From Bacteroidales bacterium (GTDB taxonomy: Bacteria > Bacteroidota > Bacteroidia > Bacteroidales > UBA932), in assembly GCA_017447815.1 (NCBI GenBank), contig JAFSMS010000032.1, forward strand, positions 1 to 43,774: a DNA stretch of 43,774 bases, in the 5' to 3' direction. Both the position numbers and the translations under genes were made by a program. Shown in pieces: positions 7,202 to 14,648 of the stretch (position 1 is its first letter; every line of letters begins with the position of its first letter). Under the pieces are notes generated by a model, which saw only the letters and a program-made list of their open reading frames with translations, searched no databases and was not told the DNA's origin.

Positions 7202-8227
7202 ATGATTAAAAGAAAGGACATGAGAACCGGCACTGCTTTTTTGACTTTGTTGTTGATTATCAGTTGTGCCCGGAATGGTTCCGTAATGACGAAGAACACG
7301 ATTGTGGCTGATATTGAAAAAGCAATTCCCCTTTCACTTGATGTTGATGATGGATTACGGCTTTCCGATGTACAACTTGGTATGATAGATGATGCCTGGG
7401 TCAAAGATACGTTGTTAATGCTATTCGGCAACAACGCATTGCATGCTTTTTCTACCCAAACAGGGAAACTGTCAATGACCTTTTCCAGACAGGGTCGCGG
7501 GCCGTTGGAATATATTCGAATTTGGGATTATGGTGCCGATGATGACGGGATCTATATTTATGATATTGACGGGAAACAAATGCTGTTTTTTTTATGGGAT
7601 GGATCTTTCAAGAAAATGGAAAAACTAACGGGACGGTCGGCTGACAATCCCTTTCAAGCCATTATCCGGGCTCCATGGGGGAAAGGATATGTTGGGAAGA
7701 GGATATATGGGACACCAGAAGTTCCGGAACTGTCATCCTATGACGAGCATTTCCGATATGTTTCGCCTATAGGGGCTTACACACTGCGTTCCGGACTCAA
7801 ACTATGGCGTCAATTATATCTCGGAAGTGATGGGGATGTGTTGTATAACCGCTATTTCTCGAATGAAGTTTTAAGCCTGACATCGGATTCTCTGGCAGTA
7901 AAGTATATAGTGCATTTCCCGCATCGGAATGTCCCCGAAATGGACGATGAATATGATGCATTGGAGTTGTTAGGCAAAAAAAATACTCCCTATGCCGTGA
8001 TTATGTCCCAAATTAAAGAAACGGACAAATATTTCGGCTTTCAATTCGCAGCAGAATCAAATCGGTATTATGCCGTTTATGACAAACTCTCTGGTAACTG
8101 CAAAGTATATCTTCCTATTGTTGCAAAACAGGAAGTGCAAACGGTATTTCTCAATGATAACATCTTGTTTACCATTGCATCGGATGAAAGTGGCAGTTAT
8201 GTTTATCAAGTGAAACTAGTTACATGA
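7202..8227 (+). CDS. 6-bladed beta-propeller lipoprotein, copy 3
   Basis: 341 aa from 7202; an internal ATG at 7220 gives a more standard signal (MRTGTAFLTLLLIISCARNG, lipobox IISC). Blade-like repeats follow with the hallmark Q-G-R-G-P-L-E-Y, a variant of the R-G-P-G-E motif of the other copies, and Y-I-Y-D-I-D-G-K-Q-M. Its stop overlaps the start of the signal peptidase/transglutaminase fusion (ATGA at 8224-8227), so peptide, propeller and peptidase are likely made as one coupled unit. Confidence 0.75.
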   Translation: MIKRKDMRTGTAFLTLLLIISCARNGSVMTKNTIVADIEKAIPLSLDVDDGLRLSDVQLGMIDDAWVKDTLLMLFGNNALHAFSTQTGKLSMTFSRQGRGPLEYIRIWDYGADDDGIYIYDIDGKQMLFFLWDGSFKKMEKLTGRSADNPFQAIIRAPWGKGYVGKRIYGTPEVPELSSYDEHFRYVSPIGAYTLRSGLKLWRQLYLGSDGDVLYNRYFSNEVLSLTSDSLAVKYIVHFPHRNVPEMDDEYDALELLGKKNTPYAVIMSQIKETDKYFGFQFAAESNRYYAVYDKLSGNCKVYLPIVAKQEVQTVFLNDNILFTIASDESGSYVYQVKLVT

Positions 8228-10788
8228 GCATCCCTCTCCCTAAAATAATCTGCCGGACAATATACCTGCTGATTATCTTGGCTGTCCTGTATGGAATGTG
8301 TCGGATTTTGATTGTCGACCGCTTTCATGTGGGTGGAAATTCCATGGAGCCAACTTTGAATGCCGGAGACCCGCTGTGGGTGGAGAAATGGACGCTGGGG
8401 GCAAGGATTTATACCTCTTTCGACTTTGATACATCTGAGCTCTCATCGTTCCGGATGCCGGGTCTCGGGCGTCTGAGCCCCGGCGACATTGCGGTTTTCA
8501 ACAGTCCGGACGGGGGACAACCCGGGAAGATCGGGTTTAAAATCAATTATGTCTATGCCAAACGTATTATCGGCACACCGGGAGATACCGTACAGATTAT
8601 CGGTGGGTTCTATCACAATTCGTCTGTCCCCGGCCGGCTTCTGTGCCCTTCGGAGGGTCAGGCCCGTCTGGGAATGATGCCGGCTGCGGAGGCCGATTCC
8701 GTAAAGATGTACCGGGAAAGCATCAACGATGTCCCTTGGAGTGCCCGTAGCTTCGGCCCGATGGCCGTTCCGGCCAAAGGTTGTTCCATGACATTTGATT
8801 CTGTGACAGCGGCGGCCTATGCCATGGCAGTGGAATATGAATGCGGAAGGCGCCCGGAGGAGGGGGAAACCTATACATTCAAGAAAAACTGGTATTTTTT
8901 CGGTGGAGACTATGTCCTGAATTCGCGTGACAGCCGCTACTTCGGATTGATTCCGGAAGATTACATTGTCGGCCGGGTCCTTTCACTGGCACATCGGGAC
9001 AGGAGAGCAAGGGGTCTTCGTAAAAAAGACACTATGCTGGAGGAAGCCCTGGCATTTTCCGGGACCAACCGGGGAGAGTTGGAAAAAGTGCTTTTTCATT
9101 ATCGTGGGAATCCGGAAAAACTTCGGGCGGCTGAGTGGCTTATCCGGAACATGCCCTGCCACTATGGATACGCACCGTCCGCCGCCATGGACAGCGCCAA
9201 AGCGGTCTTGCAGGATATCCGCATAGGAAAAACCGTAGAGGAAGACAGAAAACGGCGCTGTTTGTCTGTTAACGAATCGGCGCTGACAAAAATCTATGAC
9301 AGCCGGGTTATCACGGCGGAATACCTCATCGACAATATTGACCGGGCGTTTAAGGTGCGGGACAAACGGCCATGGAATCGGGCACTGTCCTTTGATGACT
9401 TTTGCGAAATGCTGCTTCCTTATCGGGTGGGGACGGAACCGCTGGAGAACTGGCGTGCAAAGTACGAGGCCCGTTATGGCTATGTCCTGGACACCCTCTA
9501 CAGGGGAAGGGATATCATGGTGGCCTGTGATTCCCTCAACAAGGCTTTGGAGCAGAAATTCCTGTTGGAGGAGCGCTTGCAGGCTCCCGACCTGGGTCCG
9601 CTTTTCCTGCTGGACACCAGAGTCGGCGGCTGCCAGGAAGTGAGCGGATTCTCCTTGTACCTGCTCCGGTCGCTGGGAATCCCGGCGGCGACGGATTTCT
9701 TTCGGAAAGACGTTGTCCATCTTTGGACTGTAGCGGCCGACACGACTGGGCGGAAAGAGTTCCTTCGTCTGTTTGCCGAATACAGCGGAGATCCACAAGT
9801 GCGGGGCAAAGTGGATTTTCGAACCAAGGGAAAAGTGTATCGGAAAACGTTCGCACCGGAGCAGGGATGCCTGTTCAAGGATGTATCGGCCGAATATTTC
9901 GGGGATTTCACCTGCGAAGTGCCCCTGGAAAAAAGAACATCGGAAACAGTATGGCTGGGTATGTTTACCGGCGCCCGCTGGCTGCCGATGGAGCCCGGGA
10001 AGACAGAGGGAAAGAAGGTGTCCTTTTCTTCTTTCGAGCCGGGAATGGTTTATGCTCCTGTGAACGAGAATGGGAGAGAAATGGGATTTCCGTTTATCCG
10101 GTACCCGGATGGTTCTTTGGAAAGATTTGTCCCTGGTCCTTTTCAAGACGGTGTGAGCGTATCGCGCAAGACTCGCCTAACAGACCGCATCAGAGGGGTC
10201 ATGGCCGAGAGTGCCGGCACTATTATCGAAGGTGCCCTTGATGCGGATTTTTCTGACATCGTCTGGAGACATACCCTGCCGGGGTCCCACAACCAGTATA
10301 ATCATCTCTATCCGGAGCAGAAGTTGCGTTTTATACGTCTTAGTCCCCCAGGGGGCAAGCCGTTGCAGATGGCGGAAATCCGGGTTTTCCGGGACAGGGA
10401 AAGGACAGAGTTTATTCCATTTGTGGCTGAGGACGTATTGCGGGCCCTGGTGGATTCGGACGAGCTGACATATTACAGGGCATCGGCTCCGGATGTCCCT
10501 GCCGTGCTGGATTTGGGGCGGGAGATATACGTCGCCATGCTGGAGTGGACGCCCCGAAATGATGACAACTTCATCCGCAGAGGAGATGTATATGAACTTC
10601 AGTATAACAACGGCCCGTCCGGCTGGGTTGGATTGGGCCGACAAGAGGCGGCAGACACGGTTTTGCACTGGAATTCCGTCCCGCAGCATGCGTTGCTCCG
10701 CTTGCACGACCTTACCCGCGGCCGGGAGGAAGATGCCTTCATTTTCCGGGATGGGCGGCAGCAATTCGTTTCGTGGAATACCCCGTAA
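8224..10788 (+). CDS. signal peptidase I / transglutaminase-like / discoidin-like fusion protein
   Basis: 854 aa. Residues 12-31 form a membrane anchor. A type I signal peptidase (S26) domain follows: G-G-N-S40-M-E-P-T carries the nucleophile Ser, Y-A-K113-R-I-I-G-T-P-G-D the general base Lys, and the box-E region at 227-245 (GGDYVLNSRDSRYFGLIPED) is intact. About residues 300-600 look like a transglutaminase/papain-like domain with Cys470 (V-G-G-C-Q-E), His499 (V-V-H-L-W) and Asp506 in plausible catalytic order. The C-terminal 150 or so residues are beta-rich and discoidin-like (IRLSPPGGKPLQMAEIRVFR; PAVLDLGREIYVAMLEW). Separate Bacteroidales proteins pair transglutaminase with discoidin domains; fusion to a signal peptidase is unusual. 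Overlap with propeller copy 3 suggests a job in processing or crosslinking island products (inference). Confidence 0.7.
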   Translation: MSIPLPKIICRTIYLLIILAVLYGMCRILIVDRFHVGGNSMEPTLNAGDPLWVEKWTLGARIYTSFDFDTSELSSFRMPGLGRLSPGDIAVFNSPDGGQPGKIGFKINYVYAKRIIGTPGDTVQIIGGFYHNSSVPGRLLCPSEGQARLGMMPAAEADSVKMYRESINDVPWSARSFGPMAVPAKGCSMTFDSVTAAAYAMAVEYECGRRPEEGETYTFKKNWYFFGGDYVLNSRDSRYFGLIPEDYIVGRVLSLAHRDRRARGLRKKDTMLEEALAFSGTNRGELEKVLFHYRGNPEKLRAAEWLIRNMPCHYGYAPSAAMDSAKAVLQDIRIGKTVEEDRKRRCLSVNESALTKIYDSRVITAEYLIDNIDRAFKVRDKRPWNRALSFDDFCEMLLPYRVGTEPLENWRAKYEARYGYVLDTLYRGRDIMVACDSLNKALEQKFLLEERLQAPDLGPLFLLDTRVGGCQEVSGFSLYLLRSLGIPAATDFFRKDVVHLWTVAADTTGRKEFLRLFAEYSGDPQVRGKVDFRTKGKVYRKTFAPEQGCLFKDVSAEYFGDFTCEVPLEKRTSETVWLGMFTGARWLPMEPGKTEGKKVSFSSFEPGMVYAPVNENGREMGFPFIRYPDGSLERFVPGPFQDGVSVSRKTRLTDRIRGVMAESAGTIIEGALDADFSDIVWRHTLPGSHNQYNHLYPEQKLRFIRLSPPGGKPLQMAEIRVFRDRERTEFIPFVAEDVLRALVDSDELTYYRASAPDVPAVLDLGREIYVAMLEWTPRNDDNFIRRGDVYELQYNNGPSGWVGLGRQEAADTVLHWNSVPQHALLRLHDLTRGREEDAFIFRDGRQQFVSWNTP

Positions 10789-10847
10789 AAGGCAACATTC
10801 CTAGGGAAGTTCAAACAAACTTGACAATAACAATCAAACATCAAAAT

Positions 10848-11114
10848 ATGAGAAAGGTACAAAAAATTATCGTTTTCTTGGCGGCACTGTTCGCAATTGC
10901 ATGTGGTTTCTCTTTTCAGGCGAATGACGATAGGCCATTTATTCAGCAAGACATTGAAGTACTAACCGGGAGTGAAGTGGGAGAGTATAGCTGCTCTGTT
11001 ACATCCAATTGTTTTTCTTTCGGCCAACAAACAGGGTCTGTCTCATGCACTGGTAAAAATTGCAAAAGAGGTACCGGATGGGTAGAATGTGACGGTCATC
11101 GGACAAATTGTTAA
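10848..11114 (+). CDS. NVEALA-like membrane-anchored Cys-rich peptide (copy 4, divergent)
   Basis: 88 aa. The ATG at 10848 opens directly on the hydrophobic segment (VQKIIVFLAALFAIACGFSF), so it is preferred over upstream in-frame starts. The signature is diverged: F-I-Q-Q-D-I-E-V-L-T-G-S-E at about 31-43, matching copy 2 in E-x-L-T-G. The tail holds six Cys in a hydrophilic context (SVSCTGKNCKRG, VECDGHRTNC). The IAC-G at the end of the hydrophobic segment could also be a lipobox. It is followed one base later by the ATG of the next propeller gene. Confidence 0.65.
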   Translation: MRKVQKIIVFLAALFAIACGFSFQANDDRPFIQQDIEVLTGSEVGEYSCSVTSNCFSFGQQTGSVSCTGKNCKRGTGWVECDGHRTNC

Positions 11115-11115
11115 T

Positions 11116-11763
11116 ATGAAAGATTCTCTGAGACTGCTTGTCGTATCTACTGCCCTTATTTCTATGACAATTTCGTGTGCAAATCACGAAATTGTCGTTC
11201 AAAAGAGTTATATTAACAAAATGTCTATTTATCCGGATTCGTCCTTCGTCGGTGATATAAGAGGCCTTCAATTCAATAATAACCACTTGTTTTTCCTGGA
11301 CATAAACCGGAGATCTTTATTGATACTTGATAGAGAATTGTCGGCTATCCATTCTGTATCACGAGGCGGGCGGTCTAAAGAGGAGTTATTGGAGCCATTC
11401 TCCTTTACCGTATCCGGAGATTCTGTCTTTGTGATAGATTTTGGCAACCTGAAGATGAAGAGTTACATTAAGGGAGAATTCATAGGCGAAAAATCAATTC
11501 CGGTCAATACCAGGGATCAACGTTTTGTTAAAGACGGGAATCTGTTTTTTCTGCCGGTTAGGGATTCAGATGCAAGTGTCGTCAAGACGTCATTGTCGGG
11601 TTCTCCGATAACGGTTCTTCAGGCAGAGGAATTTTTCTCCCCGGTTAAAACCATGACAATGAATTCATGTCACATTTTATCCTATGAGGGAAATCTGGCA
11701 ATCATTCCTGAAGCATTTGCTTTCAACAGTTCAGAAACCCAGTTAGAAGTATATGAAATGTAG
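11116..11763 (+). CDS. short 6-bladed beta-propeller-like lipoprotein, copy 4 (possibly internally deleted)
   Basis: 215 aa from the ATG at 11116, chosen because it gives a clean lipoprotein signal (MKDSLRLLVVSTALISMTIS followed by Cys). The repeats resemble the other propellers (LFFLDINRRSLLILDRELSA; S-R-G-G-R-S-K-E-E-L replaces the R-G-P-G-E hallmark). The other three copies are 336-372 aa, so about a third is missing. The last residues (SETQLEVYEM) look like the natural closing strand, which suggests an internal rather than a terminal deletion, or a compact variant. The stop overlaps the start of a broken thioredoxin-like gene (11753). Confidence 0.6.
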   Translation: MKDSLRLLVVSTALISMTISCANHEIVVQKSYINKMSIYPDSSFVGDIRGLQFNNNHLFFLDINRRSLLILDRELSAIHSVSRGGRSKEELLEPFSFTVSGDSVFVIDFGNLKMKSYIKGEFIGEKSIPVNTRDQRFVKDGNLFFLPVRDSDASVVKTSLSGSPITVLQAEEFFSPVKTMTMNSCHILSYEGNLAIIPEAFAFNSSETQLEVYEM

Positions 11764-12038
11764 TCAATTGTTCATCATTTCTTTTTGTCTGATAACCATA
11801 ACCTCCTGTTACCAAGTAAAGAGATGTCTCATTTGTGGATTCTTTGTTTGTTTTCAATGATAAGGAAAAACCGCGAGTTATACGTCATCGTCTAAAATTC
11901 ATTCCAACCCCAGTTTTTATGGTCCTGGATGAGAATAACGTGGTCCGCTATCTTCATAGACCAACGGCCGCAGATGTCCCAATGTCGGTAACAATGCTAT
12001 TGAAGAAACATTGTTCTCCCCGTGCTGTCCCCGATTAA
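11753..12038 (+). pseudogene. broken thioredoxin-fold lipoprotein gene
   Basis: An ATG at 11753, overlapping the end of propeller copy 4, starts a lipoprotein signal (MKCSQLFIISFCLITITSCY) that runs to a stop at 11858-11860. In another frame, about 11835-12038 encodes the C-terminal part of a thioredoxin-like domain (LKFIPTPVFMVLDENNVVRY ... SVTMLLKKHC), similar in plan to the end of the intact protein at 2081. The CxxC-bearing middle is absent. I read this as a TlpA-like gene that lost its centre and frame by deletion. The GTG at 11835 could give a 67-aa product, but it would lack a signal peptide and active site. Confidence 0.65.
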
Positions 12039-12070
12039 TCACCGGTACATTCAGCCTTGTTTTTCGAAGG

Positions 12071-12078
12071 TATTTTTG
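12071..12078 (+). promoter_or_regulatory. -7 box before the efflux operon
   Basis: TATTTTTG matches TAnnTTTG and lies 18 bp before the ATG at 12097 (3 bp before the alternative ATG at 12082). No TTTG at the usual -33 spacing was seen. It marks the probable start of the TolC-MFP-RND-RND transcription unit and fits the sharp change in base composition here. Confidence 0.4.
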
Positions 12079-12096
12079 CCAATGAAGGTTTTACAT

Positions 12097-13575
12097 ATGG
12101 ATAGAATCAGATTCGTATTGCTACTGTCGCGTTTGTTGTGGGTGCACACGGTGCAGGCGCAACAGCTCACGCTCAGCGAGGCCATTGCCGCCGCACGCAC
12201 CGGCTCGGTGCAGGCTTTGGAGGCCCGGCGTCAGTTTGTTTCCACCTATTGGGCTTGGCGGGCCTATCAGGCCAGCCGGCTGCCGTCCTTATACCTATAC
12301 GGTAATCTGGGCAATTTCAACCGCTCGCTCACCTTGCTCCAAAGTCCGGATGACGGAACCATGAAGTATGTGGCTTCCAATAACATGCAAAACGGCATCG
12401 GCCTTCAGGCACGACAGAACATTCCATTCACGGGAGGAACGCTGTACATTTACACGGATCTGAACCGGATCGACCAGTTCGGGGCATCCCGTGGCGTCAC
12501 CTGGTACAGCCAGCCTGTGACCATTTCCTACCAGCAGCCGCTTTTTGCCTACAACCCGTTCAAATGGGACAAACTCATCCAGCCCAAGGAATACGAACGG
12601 GGACGGCGCATCTATGTGGAGGCTATGGAGCAGATTGCCCTGGATGCCGTAAAAGCTTGGTTTTCCGTGCTTACGACCCGTGAAAATGAAATATTGGCAC
12701 AGGCTAATTATGAAAATACGGCCAAGATGTACCGTGTGGCCGGTGAGCGGCTGAAACTGGGCACGGTGACGCGGGACGAATATCTCCAGTTGGAACTCCG
12801 GATGCTCAACGACAGCCTTTCCATCGGCGAGAACGCCATCAAAGTCCGTGAAGCGCAGATGGCCCTGAATTCGCTGTTGGGTTATGGCGACGCAGCCAAG
12901 GTGATTCCCGTCCTGGAGGAAGACCTTCCTGTGCTTCAGGTCGATTATGAAACGGTTCTGGAGAAGACCCTTGAAAATTCCCGCTTTGGGCTCGATAATG
13001 AGATTAACCTCCTGAACGCACGTTCCAATGTGGAAAAAGCCAAGGCGGAGCGGGGGATTACGATGAGTTTCCATGCCCGCTTCGGCCTGTCCAAGTCGGG
13101 CGTGACGCTTCCCCAGGCCTATCGGAATCCGTTGGACCAGGAAGTGTTCGGGCTCAGTTTCAGCGTGCCCATCTTTGACTGGGGACAGGGACGTGGCCGG
13201 GTAGAGAAAGCCAAGGCGGCCGAGGATGTGGTGAAAGCCCAGGTAGAGCAAAACGAGAACGACCATCGGCGGAAAGTTTTCTCGGCGGTGGGACAGTTCA
13301 ACAACCAGCGGGGCCAATGCCTGGTTTCCCGCCGGGCGCTATCGATTGCCGGAGAACGCTATTCGCTGGTAATGGACAAGTTCCGTGCTGGGAACGCCTC
13401 CGTACTGGAACTGAACACCGCCCGGACGGAGAATGACAATGCCCGTAAACAGTATCTGAGCGACCTGTCCCTCTTCTGGACCAGTTATTACACGCTCCGG
13501 AAATACACGCTTTTCGATTTCCTGTCCGGAGAAGACATCGCCATAGACGAAAACGAAATGATTTTGGGAAAATGA
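12097..13575 (+). CDS. TolC-family outer membrane efflux protein
   Basis: 492 aa from the ATG at 12097 (an ATG at 12082 is also possible). The signal peptide MDRIRFVLLLSRLLWVHTVQ is followed by AQQLTLSEAI, the usual mature start of TolC-like proteins, and the typical run of long amphipathic helices (LNARSNVEKAKAERGITMSF) with S-V-P-I-F-D-W-G-Q-G-R-G-R-V-E-K, a hallmark of the outer-membrane factor repeat. It forms the outer-membrane exit duct for a tripartite pump. The stop overlaps the start of the adaptor gene (ATGA at 13572-13575). Substrate unknown. Confidence 0.85.
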   Translation: MDRIRFVLLLSRLLWVHTVQAQQLTLSEAIAAARTGSVQALEARRQFVSTYWAWRAYQASRLPSLYLYGNLGNFNRSLTLLQSPDDGTMKYVASNNMQNGIGLQARQNIPFTGGTLYIYTDLNRIDQFGASRGVTWYSQPVTISYQQPLFAYNPFKWDKLIQPKEYERGRRIYVEAMEQIALDAVKAWFSVLTTRENEILAQANYENTAKMYRVAGERLKLGTVTRDEYLQLELRMLNDSLSIGENAIKVREAQMALNSLLGYGDAAKVIPVLEEDLPVLQVDYETVLEKTLENSRFGLDNEINLLNARSNVEKAKAERGITMSFHARFGLSKSGVTLPQAYRNPLDQEVFGLSFSVPIFDWGQGRGRVEKAKAAEDVVKAQVEQNENDHRRKVFSAVGQFNNQRGQCLVSRRALSIAGERYSLVMDKFRAGNASVLELNTARTENDNARKQYLSDLSLFWTSYYTLRKYTLFDFLSGEDIAIDENEMILGK

Positions 13576-14648
13576 AAACTCTTTTTTGGAAATTGCTCCC
13601 GCTGACAGCCCTCTTCTCGTGTGGAATGGTGGGAGGGAACACAGAGAGCGGAGCCGATGGCCGCCTTCAGCAAACCCCGCTGGTGAATCAGGTGGAAGTC
13701 ATTACATTGGAAAAGGCCGATTTCGCCAAGGAACTGCTGTCCAACGGGAAACTGTCGGCATCGGCCCGGGCCAGCCTGTCGTTTTCCACGTCAGGCCCGT
13801 TGTCGGAGGTGAATGTGCGCAGCGGCCAGCATGCCGGCAAAGGCAGCGTCCTGGCCCGGCTGGACAGGCCGGATTTGGCCTTGGCGCTGGAGTCGGCTCA
13901 AATAACGCTGGAAAAGGCTCAGATGGACCTGTACGACTATTTGGTCGGGCAGGGCTATCCGGCACGCGACACTTTGTCGGTCCCGGCCGATCTGCTGGCG
14001 ACGGCCAAAATGAAATCCGGTTACGCGAATGCCCGGAACGCCCTTGCGCGGGCCCGGCAGGATATGGATGGGACGGTGCTCCGCGCCCCTTTCTCCGGAC
14101 GAGTCGCCGACGTAAAACTCCGTCGGCACGACCTTGCCGGCACCGAACCTTTCTGCACCCTGATTGACGATACGGCTTTTGATGTGGATTTCACGGTGAT
14201 GGAGTCGGAGTACGGCTTCCTGTCCGAGGGACTTCCGGTGACGGTTACGCCCTATGCCGACGGCAGTTTTTCCTGCCGGGGCAAAATCGTTTCCATCAAC
14301 CCTTCCGTGGACCGCAGCGGACAAATCAGTGTCCGGGCCAGGGTCCCCGGCGACAGGCGCCTGCTGGACGGGATGAATGTAAAAGTTACGGTGGCGCGGA
14401 TGCTGCCCGGCCAGTTGGTCGTGCCCCGCAGCGCTGTCGTCATCCGGGACAATCTGGATGTGCTGTTTACCTACACCGATGACGGAAAGGCTCATTGGAC
14501 TTATGTAAATATTGTCGCATCCAATTCCACCAGCCATGTCGTGACGGCCAATAAGGAGCGCGGTGCCTCCCTCTCGGAGGGAGACCGGGTTATTGTAAGC
14601 GGAAATTTGAACCTTGCCGACGGGTCTGATGTCGTGCTGTCGCAATAA
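13572..14648 (+). CDS. RND efflux periplasmic adaptor (membrane fusion protein)
   Basis: 358 aa lipoprotein: MKTLFWKLLPLTALFSCGMV has the lipobox LFSC. The lipoyl/barrel-sandwich half is seen in SFSTSGPLSEVNVRSGQHAG and V-L-A-R-L-D, then a helical hairpin (ALESAQITLEKAQMDLYDYL ... ARNALARARQDM) and the second half T-V-L-R-A-P-F-S-G-R-V-A-D-V, followed by beta-barrel and membrane-proximal strands to the end. These are the standard parts of HlyD/AcrA-type adaptors linking pump to TolC. It overlaps the genes on both sides (4 bp upstream, 1 bp downstream), so all four proteins are probably made from one message. Confidence 0.88.
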   Translation: MKTLFWKLLPLTALFSCGMVGGNTESGADGRLQQTPLVNQVEVITLEKADFAKELLSNGKLSASARASLSFSTSGPLSEVNVRSGQHAGKGSVLARLDRPDLALALESAQITLEKAQMDLYDYLVGQGYPARDTLSVPADLLATAKMKSGYANARNALARARQDMDGTVLRAPFSGRVADVKLRRHDLAGTEPFCTLIDDTAFDVDFTVMESEYGFLSEGLPVTVTPYADGSFSCRGKIVSINPSVDRSGQISVRARVPGDRRLLDGMNVKVTVARMLPGQLVVPRSAVVIRDNLDVLFTYTDDGKAHWTYVNIVASNSTSHVVTANKERGASLSEGDRVIVSGNLNLADGSDVVLSQ

